Assembly (NCBI GenBank): GCA_049306095.1
Contig: JBAQPU010000041.1
Coordinates: 1 to 41,114 of the forward strand
Origin: UBA2336 sp049306095
GTDB taxonomy: Bacteria > Bacteroidota > Bacteroidia > Cytophagales > Cyclobacteriaceae
Reading direction: 5' to 3'
Length of the DNA stretch: 41,114 nt
The notes beneath the pieces are model-generated. The model worked only from the letters and a program-made list of their open reading frames with translations, was not told the origin of the DNA and searched no databases. A program made the position numbers and the translations under genes. Shown piece by piece: positions 7,607-20,200 of the stretch. The first letter of the stretch is position 1. Each line of letters opens with the position of its first letter.

Positions 7607-9411
7607 TTACCTTTTTTGCGTGTTTCTTCCGCAGTTTTCCTTGCCTCTTCACTGGCCTTCATCGCTTCCTGCAGCTTGGTCATAAATTTGGATTTCTTGC
7701 CTTCACCGCTGGCATTTTTTTTCCGGTTTTCTTCCAGTAATGCCTTGATTTTATTTTCATCCACGAACCGCTTCACAATCGCCTGCTGGCCAAAGGTTGC
7801 AATGTTTGTCATGAAGTAATAAAAGCTCAACCCTGCAGGGAAGGAGTTCAGAACAAATAAGAAAATAACAGGCATGATGTACCCCATCGTTTTCATTGGC
7901 CCCTGAACGGATGACACCTGGTTGTTTTGCCAGGTAATTACCAGGGTAGAAATGGTCATGAGCAGCGTAAACAAACTGACATGACTTCCATAATACGGAA
8001 TGCTAAAAGGTAAATTGAAAATTGAATCGTACGTAGAAAGATCTTCGGCCCACAGAAACGCCTCCTGACGTAATTCTATCGTGTTGGGGAACAGATAAAA
8101 CATAGCGAACAGGATTGGCATCTGAAGCAGCAACGGAACACACCCGCTTATCGGATTTACACCTACACTTTGATATAACTTCAGTTGCTCTTGCTGAACT
8201 TTGGTCATGTCTTCACCGTGCTTCTCCTTAATCTCGTCCAGTTCAGGTTTCAGCACTTTCATTTTCGCCATGCTTAAGTATGACTTATACGAAAGCGGAA
8301 GAAGAATCAAACGAATGGCAATCACCAGAATGATGATGATCAGTCCAAAATTATTGATGAAGGTTGTGAGGAAGTAGAATACCGGGAAGATGACAAAGCG
8401 ATTGATCCAGTAAACCGGAGGCCAGCCCAGGTAAACGTTTTGATCAAACTTATCCGCTACTTTCCCTATGCTTTTGTAAGCATTAGGGCCAAGATAAAAT
8501 TTGAAGATTGCGGTTCCATCTTCCAATGATTTCCCTGCAATCTGAAGCTTAGCGTTCGCTTTCTTTACAATTGAAGAATCAGCTGGATTGACAGCTGTCT
8601 CGATTTCTCCACCGGTAAATCCGTTTTTAGAAATGAACGCACGAAGGAAAAATTTCTGTTTGATGGAAATCCATTGTGCACCACTTCCCAATGTTTCCTT
8701 TTCAGGATCGGATGAACGTTCGGCAAGCCAATCGACTTTACCGTTTTGGTAATAGTTGATGGTGGTATTGTTGCGATTGTCTGTGATGTCTTTTTCCATT
8801 GGACGCAACAAGTTGTTCCATTGAAAAGAGAGTTGCTCTCCAAGGTTTTTTCCTAACCCACGGCTGGAAATAGCATATCCGATTTCAAACCCTTTTTGAG
8901 GAATGCGATAGGTTTGTTTTAGTTCAGAACCGTCAGAAAGAGCCAGGGTATAGGTGACAATTGTCGTATCCGCATTCTGACGTGAATCGACATTATAATA
9001 GAGTGCGTACAGATTGAGTTCTTCACCCTTGTAGTGCGTTAATAGTTGAAACGTGTTGGATGCCGGCTCTATTAAAATAAGTGGTTTGCCGTAGTAGGTT
9101 TTAAAATTCTTAAGCTCCAAGTAGTGAATGGTTCCGCCCTTGTTGCTGAGGTTAACTTTAATATCGTCCGTTTCAATGGTGGTTATCTTTTCTTCACCTT
9201 TAAAAAATGGAGACAGGTCGCCAAAGTTTGCGGTTAGGGTACTGTCTGGAATGGTCGGGTTGACGGAAGGCTGCGGTGAAGAGTTGAGCGTTTCACTTTT
9301 TGGTTGTGTAACCGGCTCAGGCTGTTGCTGCTGTGGCGGTGAAATCCAAAAAAAGTAAACTACCATCATGGCAGCTATAAGGGTAAGGCCGATGGCCGAG
9401 TTTCTATCCAT
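7600..9411 (-). CDS. yidC: Membrane protein insertase YidC
   Basis: The 603-residue inner-membrane insertase works alone or with SecYEG. An N-terminal membrane anchor (AIGLTLIAAMMVVYFFWI) is followed by a Gln/Pro-rich linker, the large periplasmic beta-sandwich domain (about 60-340), and the conserved five-helix core from about residue 350 onward, including LIIIILVIAIRLILLPLSYK, the cytoplasmic hairpin MKVLKPELDEIKEKHGED, and NPISGCVPLLLQMPILFAMF. The tail after residue 565 is Lys-rich and basic, as in insertases that contact ribosomes. It follows pyrG by 19 bases and is very likely co-transcribed with it. Confidence 0.97.
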   Translation of the reverse strand: MDRNSAIGLTLIAAMMVVYFFWISPPQQQQPEPVTQPKSETLNSSPQPSVNPTIPDSTLTANFGDLSPFFKGEEKITTIETDDIKVNLSNKGGTIHYLELKNFKTYYGKPLILIEPASNTFQLLTHYKGEELNLYALYYNVDSRQNADTTIVTYTLALSDGSELKQTYRIPQKGFEIGYAISSRGLGKNLGEQLSFQWNNLLRPMEKDITDNRNNTTINYYQNGKVDWLAERSSDPEKETLGSGAQWISIKQKFFLRAFISKNGFTGGEIETAVNPADSSIVKKANAKLQIAGKSLEDGTAIFKFYLGPNAYKSIGKVADKFDQNVYLGWPPVYWINRFVIFPVFYFLTTFINNFGLIIIILVIAIRLILLPLSYKSYLSMAKMKVLKPELDEIKEKHGEDMTKVQQEQLKLYQSVGVNPISGCVPLLLQMPILFAMFYLFPNTIELRQEAFLWAEDLSTYDSIFNLPFSIPYYGSHVSLFTLLMTISTLVITWQNNQVSSVQGPMKTMGYIMPVIFLFVLNSFPAGLSFYYFMTNIATFGQQAIVKRFVDENKIKALLEENRKKNASGEGKKSKFMTKLQEAMKASEEARKTAEETRKKGKK

Positions 9412-9430
9412 TTCTACGTATTAAAAATAT

Positions 9431-11050
9431 TTATTGAGTAATTGATTTTTTATGATTGACCGAGGCCTCCACAAACCTGACGAATAACGGATGGGGGTTC
9501 ATAACGGTGCTTCGTAATTCCGGATGGAACTGAACCCCTATAAACCAGGGATGATCTTTCAGTTCAACAATTTCCACCAGGTTTGAATCAGGATTAATGC
9601 CCACCGCTTTCATGCCGGCCTCCTCAATGGCATCCAGGTATTTATTGTTGAATTCATACCGGTGGCGATGGCGTTCCTGAATGACCGATTCGCCATAAAC
9701 CGCAAAGGCCTTGCTTCCTTTTTTCAATTTACAGGCGTAAGCTCCCAGCCGCATGGTTCCACCCTTGGCGGTGATTTTCTTTTGTTCTTCCATTAAATCG
9801 ATCACCGGGTTTTTGGTTTTGGGAGTCAGTTCGGTTGAACTGGCATCAAGCCCTAAAACATTGCGGGAGAATTCAATTACCGCACACTGCATGCCGAGGC
9901 AAATACCGAAGAATGGAATTTTGTTTTCACGTACATACCGGATGGCTTCAATTTTCCCTTCCATTCCACGTTCACCAAAGCCGGGGGCAACCAGTATACC
10001 ATCGAGGCCTTTTAACACATTGGCCACGGTCTCTTTGTTGATCTCTTCCGAGGAAATCCATTTTACATTGACACGACAATCATTTTGGGCACCGGCATGA
10101 ACAAACGCCTCTGCGATTGATTTGTAAGCATCCGGAAGCGAAACATATTTACCAACCAGCCCAATGGTTACCTCCTCAATGGGATTTTTGAGTTTCCCCA
10201 GGAAATCTTTCCATTGCTCTAAATCCGGTTCCTCCTTGCTGTGAATTTTCAACTTGGCAAGCACACGCTCGTCAAGTTTCTCTTTTTTCATCAGGATGGG
10301 TACATCGTAGATGGTGTCGGCATCGATGGCTTCAATGACGGAGTTTAGCTGAACGTTGCAAAACAAGGCCAGCTTTTTTCGGATCTCCATCGGGAGGGGA
10401 TGTTCCGTACGACAAACAAGAATGTCGGGCTGAATTCCTTCGGCCAATAATTCTTTAACCGAGTGTTGGGTAGGTTTTGTTTTTAATTCTTTTGCTGCCT
10501 TTAGGTAGGGGATAAGGGTCAGGTGAATGACCAGCGCATTGTTGGAGCCGAGTTCCCACTTTACCTGTCGCACAGCTTCAACAAAGGGTAATGATTCAAT
10601 GTCACCAATAGAACCGCCAATTTCAGTAATCACAAAGTCATACTCGCCCGATTCGCCCAGCAGGAAAAGATTGCGTTTGATTTCGTCTGTGATGTGCGGC
10701 ACTACCTGAACCGTTTTGCCCAAGTATTCACCCTGACGTTCTTTGGTAATGACATTATGATAAATGCGGCCGGTGGTAATGTTGTTGGCGCGTGATGTCG
10801 GGATGTTGAGGAAACGCTCATAATGACCTAAATCCAGGTCGGTTTCGGCCCCGTCATTGGTCACGTAGCATTCCCCGTGCTCGTAAGGGTTTAGGGTTCC
10901 CGGGTCTATATTAATATAGGGATCAAACTTTTGAATAGTGACCTTAAAGCCCCGGGCCTGCAATAATTTGCCTAAGGAAGCTGAAATGATGCCTTTTCCG
11001 AGAGAAGATGTTACCCCGCCCGTAACGAAAATGTACTTTGCTGACGACAT
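9431..11050 (-). CDS. pyrG: CTP synthase
   Basis: The 539-residue enzyme converts UTP to CTP using ATP and glutamine. The N-terminal amidoligase domain opens with YIFVTGGVTSSLGKGIISAS (P-loop) and carries KFDPYINIDPGTLNPYEHGE. The C-terminal class I glutaminase domain has the nucleophile Cys in FFGICLGMQCAVIEF and the His-Glu pair in GVQFHPELRS. Length is normal. The ATG at 11048-11050 follows a TAAATTTG promoter element. It is the first gene of the pyrG-yidC unit and is divergent from the giant adhesin gene. Confidence 0.98.
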   Translation of the reverse strand: MSSAKYIFVTGGVTSSLGKGIISASLGKLLQARGFKVTIQKFDPYINIDPGTLNPYEHGECYVTNDGAETDLDLGHYERFLNIPTSRANNITTGRIYHNVITKERQGEYLGKTVQVVPHITDEIKRNLFLLGESGEYDFVITEIGGSIGDIESLPFVEAVRQVKWELGSNNALVIHLTLIPYLKAAKELKTKPTQHSVKELLAEGIQPDILVCRTEHPLPMEIRKKLALFCNVQLNSVIEAIDADTIYDVPILMKKEKLDERVLAKLKIHSKEEPDLEQWKDFLGKLKNPIEEVTIGLVGKYVSLPDAYKSIAEAFVHAGAQNDCRVNVKWISSEEINKETVANVLKGLDGILVAPGFGERGMEGKIEAIRYVRENKIPFFGICLGMQCAVIEFSRNVLGLDASSTELTPKTKNPVIDLMEEQKKITAKGGTMRLGAYACKLKKGSKAFAVYGESVIQERHRHRYEFNNKYLDAIEEAGMKAVGINPDSNLVEIVELKDHPWFIGVQFHPELRSTVMNPHPLFVRFVEASVNHKKSITQ

Positions 11051-11069
11051 GGATGGTTGTTACGGGGTG

Positions 11070-11077
11070 CAAATTTA
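11070..11077 (-). promoter_or_regulatory. Candidate pyrG promoter (-7 element)
   Basis: TAAATTTG on the minus strand matches TAnnTTTG exactly and ends 19 bases before the pyrG ATG. No convincing -33 element is seen at the usual distance. Confidence 0.4.
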
Positions 11078-11199
11078 TGTATTTGCCTGATTAAGTCTAT
11101 TGGTTATAATTATTTTAAATTAATTGTTTTTGTGATTATGTTTAAATTCTTTATCAGTGAAATAAAATGGTTACTTTTTTAAGTTATTTAAGCATTTAT

Positions 11200-11221
11200 A
11201 CCAATAATACATCGTATTGGT
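11200..11221. promoter_or_regulatory. Inverted repeat before the giant adhesin gene
   Basis: ACCAATA (11200-11206) and TATTGGT (11215-11221) form a perfect 7-bp inverted repeat with an eight-base spacer, 21 bases before the ATG, in a very AT-rich 192-base gap. It could be an operator or an mRNA hairpin; I see no way to decide from the sequence. Confidence 0.3.
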
Positions 11222-11242
11222 TTCAATTTTACCTTAAACAGA

Positions 11243-14200
11243 ATGGCTAGAAATCGTTTCAATTCATTATTGATCATACTGCCATTTCTTTTTTCATTAT
11301 CCAATCTATTTGCGCAGAATGCCACCAGTGCCAGGCATGACGGTTCTCTTGCAAGTTTCGCAGGGGCGTTAAATCAGGATGTTGTTGAGGTAAGATTCGA
11401 TGTACCTGTAACATTTAGTCCAGCCCCTTCTACCGCTGGATTTACCATTGAAGTAAACGGTACTCCTCTTGCACCAGCAGCATTATTATCAGCAACGAGT
11501 GTTGCTGCTGATGTTATTAGAATTCAGTTTGATGCCAGGGCTGTGACAGGAAACACTATCGAGAGGGGGATAAATGTTGGAAATACTTTGAGAGTAAGAT
11601 ATACCTCTGGGGCTGGAAACTTAAAAGTTACAGCTGGCCTGGCAAATGTTAATACATTTAATTTATTATCACAGAATAATGCACCACCTGATTGTACTGA
11701 TTTTATTTATAAACAACAAGGTGAATTTGATCCATTAAATGTTGATATCTGTGACCCTGTTCGGCCAACACCATTTTATGAATATTACCTGTCAAAAAGG
11801 TATCGTAATAGTACCGCATACAATGCAAATAACGCTGCTCTTACTGTCCGATGGCAGGATCCTGCGACAACTGTGAATATTTATAGGTTTTCTGAGACTT
11901 ATGTTGATGGTCAATCTGTCCTGAGGGTTAACCCGAACAATCAAGCTGTTTTGTTTGGACCGGCAAACTTTAACTACCCTGCTACTGATGCTGTCTGTTC
12001 CTATACGAATTCTTTTTATCCAATATTTTATTTAACCAACCCTAACTGCCCGATTGGTGCCCTTGTTCAGTCAACTACTTTTATTTCATATGCAAGAGAT
12101 AATGAAAATACGGGGGCATTAGTTTTAACACCTTCTCCCCTTGCAACTTCAAATTTGGTATGTATTGGAAATAACGCAAATGTTTCGTTTGAAGATAACA
12201 CAAACCTAAATTGTCGTGCAGGGGTAGGGTTACCCAACTCTTCCCCAAATGAACAGACTCGATGGGTTCGTTTTCTTTACGGTTTTCCTGCCCTAGCCCC
12301 AGCAGCAACGATTCCAAATGTTGTTGTAAATGGAGTTCCACTAACAGATGCAGGTGGAAACTATATTGGTCCGCCTGGTGGATATTATGTTACGGGCCCG
12401 GGAGGTCCGAATAATGAAGACTTTGTTGGTGTTGTTGAGCTACCCGCCAATGTAACAACTACGCCAGAGTTTACTTTGCCTGTCACAACCTCATCCCCCG
12501 TAGGTCAAATTGTTGGTCAACGGTTTAATATTACAATGCAGTATTGGAATGTATGTAACAAGTATTCATTAGGTACCCCAACAGGATCGATTGATCTTAC
12601 AAATTTTGTCGAGATTATTACAAAGCCTAATGCTCCGGTTGCCACAAACAAGGAATATTGTTTTACTGAGGTTATTGGTTCTGGTGGTAATTGTGGAGCC
12701 CCAACAGGTGAATTTTTTGAGGTCACTTCAGCAAGTGTAGCTGGAAGCACAGAAATAAAATGGTATAATTCATTAACAGATGCTAACGCGGATATCAACC
12801 CCATTGCCTCCGGTTACGGAACAAATTGCCGATTTCTAAGACCCGAGAATAGGGCAGGCGGTGTTGCAGCTATGGCGGCCGCTGGAGTGTATTCGGTTTT
12901 TGTCCGATATCGAACTGGTGCCGCACCTCCAAACGATTGTATGAGTGACCCGGTAGAAGTAAGAATTACCAGGCGCTCATCGCTTAGTCCCCCGGGGCCT
13001 ATCTCTCCTTTGACCTCCGATGTTTGTGATGGATTAACAAATGTTCCTTATTCATTGGCGAGTTCTTCCCCCGTAGTACCCTTTGGTGGCCTAACGGAAT
13101 ATTCCTGGACGTTCAGTGGGGGGGCAGGTGCTTCTGTTGATGCACCCAATACCACTCAAAATATTACTGCCGATTTTAGTGTTGGTGGTTCGTTTATAAC
13201 GACAACAAGGAATCTTGAGGTCAGGACGCGTTTTACGACTAATGCTACTACCGGTGGAAGGTGTACAACAGCGCCTTCCACCCGTACTGTTACGATTTAT
13301 GGACCAACAGTGGGAGGTACCGCTTCTGGCGGAACGGATTATTGTCAGGGTGTTGATGCCAATGATATTAGTCTCAGTGGACAAAATGGATCTATTGTGC
13401 GATGGGAAGTTGACTTTAATTCAAGCGGTTTTGTGGATGCAGGCGTTGGAGCTGTTCCTTCCTTTGACCCGGGTGTATTGGCACCAGGTAATTATGTGTA
13501 TCGTGCCGTGGTTGGGAACGGCCCCTGTGCTCAGCAGAATAGCTCAACAACAACAATTAACGTATTCCCAACGCCAACTACAGCCACAGCAGGCGTTGAC
13601 CAGAATCTTTGCCAATCTTTAGTGACACCCTCGGCACCGCTGGGTGGAAATGTACCTGTAACAGGAACCGGAGTTTGGTCCCAAATAAGTGGTCCTGGTG
13701 TTATTACCTTTAACCCAACAACAGGTACCGCCAATGCAACGGCCACGGCTAGTGCGCAGGGTATTTATGTTGTTCGGTGGACAATCTCTACAGGAGCGGG
13801 ATCATGTTCTTCGTTTGAAAACGTAACGCTTGATTTCGGTGCACCACCTGCAGTGCCAGATGCTGGTCCTGCCCAGGATATCTGCGCCTCCTCTACAAAC
13901 CTGAACGGCACAGTTCCAACATTTGAAACGGGTACGTGGTCTGTGAGTTCGGCACCGGGTGCGGGTACGGTTAGTTTCTCAAGCACTACCTCGCCTACTG
14001 CTACGGTGTCATTGACAGGTGCAATGGTGTATGGCACATACACACTTCGTTGGCGCTTTACTAGTGGTACCTGTGCCCCTACAGAAGATTTGGTAAACAT
14101 TACCTTCCGTCAAGCACCAACGGCAACTGCTCCAGCTGACTTTACTTTTTGTGTTGACAATCCACCTTCCGTTACTATTCCATTAAGCGGAACATTTGGA

Positions 14201-17200
14201 GGTGGAGCATCCAATGCGCATTGGGAAGTGGTTTCTGGAACAGGATCATTAGCAAGCAGTGGTGGGGCCATCGGTAGTAATGATGCCACTAACCCTGTTG
14301 ATGATGTGTACAACCCCACGGCTGCTGATTTTGCGGCTGGTTCAATTCAGGTCCAATTAGTAACTGACGATCCTGTAGGAAACTGCGTTGCTTCAAGTGA
14401 TTTAGTTACCATTACTATTGACAGAAGACCCACCGCAGCCAATGCCGGCCCTGATTTTGCAACCTGTGATGCAACCACAAACCTTGCGGCCACTGCCGCC
14501 AACAACGGAGGCACCGGTACCTGGAGTGTGGGCAATGCGCTGTATTATGAAACTTTTACTTACCCCAACGGAACAGGCTTATCAGGACCCAACCCACATG
14601 CAGCCTTATTTACACATGGCTCCGGATGGACGATCACAGCGCCAAATGGCAATACCCTTTTAGCGAATGATGATTACCTGCGAGTTGAATCCAACGTAAT
14701 GGAGGCGCGCGATGTGAATGATGAGTTGGTTTGGCGTTCACCCTCAATTAATATAACAGCTCTTCCAAACATTTCTATATCCCTGCAACTGATGGAGAAT
14801 AACACCTCAGGTAATATGGAACCGGATGATCACATTCGCGCGTTTTATAGCATTAATGGAGGAGTAGAGGTTCTTATAGGTGGAATTGATGATGACGGAA
14901 CAGATGGGGTGTTTACAACAGTCAATGCCTCAGGTCTGTCTGGAAATACGCTTGAGATTATTGTGCGTGTTGATAATGATGCCGCAGATGAGTTTCATCG
15001 TTTTGATAACATTTTTGTTTCGAGTGGTGGAGCTGTTTTACCACTAATTGCCGACATCAATAATCCCACAACTTCGGTGTCTAATCTTCCGGTAGGTACT
15101 ACCACGTTCACCTGGACAGTAACTAGCGCTTTAGGTGTTTGTAGTTCTTCGAATGCCCAGGTAGATGTAACCCGGCATGCAACCCCTGTTAATAACAATC
15201 AAACCCCAGCGCTTTGTGAAGATGTGCCAACCGGTGGTACGGCCACTGTTACCCTTGCATTTTTATCGGGCTTGAATGATGCGATTACAGGAATACCAGG
15301 TTCAACCGGAAGAACGATTCAATTTTTTACCGACCCCGCAAGAACAATTCCCTATCCTGCTTCAGCTTCGGTCGCTAATACAGATGTAGTTTATACAACG
15401 GTTACCCGTACGGATGTATCACCAAACTGTACTACGAACGGAACGGTAACCTTTACCATTAACTCTCGACCGGCCGCGCTCGATCAAAGCCCCGAATATT
15501 GTGAAGACCTGCCTGTAGGAAGCAACACAAAAGCCGGTATCAATCTTACCCTTCTTGATAATGCCGTTAAGAATGGTGTCGTTGCTAATACCGTAGCATG
15601 GTTCTCGGATGCCACCCTGACGATTCCGGTACCTGATCCGACAAACGTAACGGCCAATGGTGGAGATACTTTCTTTGCCCGTGTAACCGATGGAAATGGT
15701 TGTACCGATGACGCCACAATTGACATTCAACTCAATCCTATTCCATCACCCAATGCGTTGATCGGCCCAACGAATGTTTGCGTTTCTGCTAGCGCAGTTA
15801 ACTTATATCAATTAACGACCACCAATCCGGGCTTTACGTACACCTGGACAATTCCCGATCCTCCGTTCGATCAGGTGTTAGGTGGCGGAGCCAATGATTT
15901 CCTGTTGCTGTTAAGTTTCCCGGTGATTGTTAATCCCGGCCAGGACATATCAGTCATTGAAACTTCCGATAAGGGATGCGTTGGATTACCCAATACGTTA
16001 AATATTACAGTGGAAGGCAGCCCGCCACCCATCACCATTCTGGATGCCAGCGCGAGTGCGGGCCCTGGATCGGTGTGTGAGAATGAAGCGGGAGTTGTGT
16101 TTACGGTTGCAAACCTCGCGAATACAACCTATGCGTGGACGGTGCCTCCGGGCTCGTCTATTATTGCAGGGCAGGGAACTAACCAGATCACGGTTAACTT
16201 TGGTACCATTGGTGGATTAATTTCTGTTTTACCAACTACCTCCACAGGTTGTGCCGGTAACCCGGATGATTATAGTGTAGCCATTAATCCCCGGCCTTCC
16301 CTCGACCCATTATCCAACACTGTTTGCAGTGATTCACCTTCGGGTATAACCCTTTCCGGAACGGGTGCTGTTACTTTTAATATTACGAATGTTACCGTTC
16401 CTCCCGGTTTAGCACCGGCTTCGCGTCCATTGATAAACGGAGCGTTGCCAAATGAAATTGTAAATGATATTTTCACGAATACTACCGGAGGTAGCCTTAC
16501 GGTTCAATACACGGTTGTTCCGGTAAGTGCTTCCGGATGCCAGGGAGCTGCGCAAATTGTGAACCTGACCATTCGTCCGGAACCGGTTTTAGCTCCGGGG
16601 TTGAACGATGTCATTTGCAGCACTACGGATGCTGTTGGTATTGTGCTGAGTGTGGCATCAGGTAGTTTCCCCGCTGATCAGTATGAAGTATTTGCGGTAA
16701 ATAATCCATCGGGTTTAGTTCCTGTTGCCGGAAATCCAACAACGCTTGGCGTATTCACTTCCTCGGTTTTACTCGATGATAAGTGGGAGAATACAACGGG
16801 CGCACCCGCCACCATTGAATATTTTATTCGCCCGATAAACTCCGGTACGGGTTGCGTGGGCGATCCTCCGATAGGCGTTTTGGTTACCGTCAATCCGGAA
16901 CCCGTAGTGGCGGCTATGCCACCGGAAACTATTTGCAGTGGAGATTCACCAGCAACGATTATTACACCTTCCATTGCGGGAAGTACATTCACGTGGACTG
17001 TCGTCAGCGTTTCAGGATTGATCACAGGAAATACAAATGGAACGGGACCTTCCGGCTCAGCCATTACCGATGTGCTCATCAATAATGGTGCGGTAGCCGG
17101 TTCAGTTACGTACGCGATAACACCAACCGGACCGGCAGGAGTGGGAAGTTGTTCTGGTCAATCAGAAAATCTGGTGGTGAATGTTAATCCTTCACCTACA

Positions 17201-20200
17201 GCCAACAGCATCAGTCAAACAGTTTGTTCGGATACCCCAGGCGGAAATACGTTTGCGATTGATTTAACAACTCTTGAAAACACAGTAAACAGTGGGGGAG
17301 GAATTACCTTCACATGGTCTGAAAATATTTCTATGGTTCCTCCCATAGCCACGCCTTCAGCCTATACCCTTACTAATGGTGTACCGGTGTTTGTAGAAGT
17401 TGATAACGGACAGTGTACAAAAGTGGCTACTGTTCTCTATACGATAAACCCAAGCCCTTCCGTTGTGGCCACTATTACATCGAACTATAATGGATTTCAG
17501 TTATCCTGTAACGGAGCCAGCGATGGTCAGATCACAGCAATTCCGGCAAATGGAACGGGACCGTACCTCTTTAGTATTGATGGTGGAGGAGCCTTCTTCA
17601 CCAGTGGAATTTTCAATGGCCTGTCCGTTACAGGAAATCCATATACCATCAGGGTACGTGATACAAATGGCTGTATAGTAGATTCGGCACCGCTTACCCT
17701 TGTGCCGCCAACTCCGGTTTCAGCTACCGCTGCAATCACTTCAAATTACAATGGAGAGGACGTATCCTGTCAGGCAGCTTCTGATGGTATCATTACTGTT
17801 ACACCCGCAGGAGGAACCGGAACCTATACATTCAGATTACTGGAATTACCAAGTAACACCACCGGAGATGCAACAGGAATTTATACCGGGTTGCGTGCGG
17901 GCTCCTATACATTTGTTGTAACGGATGCAAATAATTGCCAATTCACTACACCAACAATAACGGTTACGGAACCTTCACCGGTTACAGCTAATGCAGTACT
18001 AACTTCTCCGGTAAGCTGTAACGGTAATAGCGATGGTGTGATTACTGTTACGGCTGCAGGAGGTACGTTGGCAGGACCATCCTACACCTTTACATTAGTT
18101 CAACCGCCCGGAACCATAAACGCTACTGGAGTTTTCAACGGATTGGCCGCTGGAAATTATACAGTCAATGTAAGAGATGATAATGGATGTATTCGAACAT
18201 CTAATACGGTTTCGGTAACACAACCTTCTGTGCTTACCGCGTTCGCATCAGTCACCAGTAATTACAACGGAGCAAAAATTAGTTGTCCGGGTGCAAATGA
18301 TGCGGTGATAACAGCCATTGCTAATGGTGGTAATGGTGGTTATTCCTATGTGCTTGATCAGGATTTGGGTAACCTAAGCGGTGCCGCTACCGGAGTATTT
18401 ACCAATGTTGGTCCGGGAACCTACACCGTAACCGTGACCGATGCCGGAACCTGTACGGTTACATCTGCTTCTGTAACCATCACCGATCCAACACCTATTG
18501 TAGCATCAGCCATCATAACGGGTACAATATCATGTAACGGAGGAAGTGACGGACAAATTACCGTGAGCGCATTGGGTGGAACTGGCGCATATTCTTTTGA
18601 GCAAATTAATCCTGCTGGCCCTACCAATGGTACTGGTATTTTCAGCGGACTGGCACAAGGAACATACGATTTTGAAGTTACCGATTTGAATGGTTGTGCC
18701 GATGTTGTTACGATTACAATCAATGAACCTACTCTTGTTACAGCATCTTCCGCAGTCACCAGCAATTACAATGGTGCGCAAATTAGTTGTAATGGAGCCA
18801 GCAATGGCGTGATTACTGTTACGGCAGCAGGCGGTACAGGATCTTTAACGTATGTATTTGATCAGTTTGTGTTAACCAATACAACCGGTCAGTTTACAGG
18901 AGTGTTTACAGGAGTACCGGCAGGCGTTGGATACACGTTTACTGTTCGGGATTCGAAGAATTGTACTGTGGTTACCCTTCCTGTTAATGTTACTGAGCCA
19001 ACAGTGGTTGCTGCATCCGGTACGGTAACCAGTAACTATAACGGTGAAGATATTAGTTGTGTGGGATCTTCCGATGGTCAGATTACCGTAACCGCCAATG
19101 GAGGTACCGGAACCTACACCTATAAACTGGATCAGGTTCCATCCAACACGACAGGTGATGTGTCGGGTATTTATACAGGATTAAGTGCCGGAATTTATAC
19201 CGTAACAGCCCGTGATGTTAATAACTGTTTTATTGTAACGGCACCCATAACGATCACCTCACCAATAGCTATTACGGCAAGTGCAGCAGTCACCAGTAAT
19301 TACAACGGACGACAAGTGAGTTGTAATGGAGCCAGCGATGGAATTATTACAGTAACCGCGAGTGGTGGTGTTGGTGGCTTTACGTACGTGTTATCTCCCG
19401 CAGTGAATGCGACAGGGGCAGCTACGGGTGTTTTCACCGGACTTCCTGCCGGCACCTATACGGTTACTGTAACTGATTTAAATAATTGTCAACGCGTAAC
19501 AACTGCGGTCACTATTTCTGAGCCTGCTGTTGTGGCTGCCACTGCTACTGTAACCAGTAATTTTAACGGACAGCAAATCAGTTGTAATGGTGCAAGTGAT
19601 GGAACGATTACTGTGTCTGCTTCAGGCGGTACACTTCCTTATACCTATGCCTTTGTTGAAATCCCCGGAAATACAAGTGGGCTAAACAGCGGTATCTTCA
19701 CAGGAGTGCCTGCCGGAACGTATACCTTCAATGTGTTGGATGTGAACAACTGCCCTGTAACCACCACACCGGTTACCATCACACCTCCGACACCGGTTAT
19801 TGGCACAGCAGCGGTCACCAGTAATTACAATGGTTCTCAGGTTAGTTGCAATGGTGTAAGTGATGGGGTTATTACCATTACGGCTAGCGGTGGAACAGGT
19901 TTGCTGCAATACACGTTCGATCAAATACCGGGGAATACAACCGGTCAGTTTTCAGGAATTTTCTCCGGTGTACCGGCAGGCGTTGGTTATACGTTCACCA
20001 TACGGGATGCCAACAATTGTACAGTTGTAACGGCACCAATAAATGTAACTGAACCATTAGCGGTAGCTGGAACAGGTGTAGTCAGCAGTAATTATAACGG
20101 TGAAGATATCAGTTGCTTCGGTTCTTCTGATGGTCAGATAACCATCACGGCAAGTAATGGTACAGGAGCCTACACTTATAAACTTGATCAGGCGCCTTCA

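Noticed and set aside
11051..11242. Replication origin at the divergent, AT-rich gap between pyrG and the giant adhesin
   Set aside because: No DnaA boxes were seen in it, and a change of gene direction alone is weak evidence.
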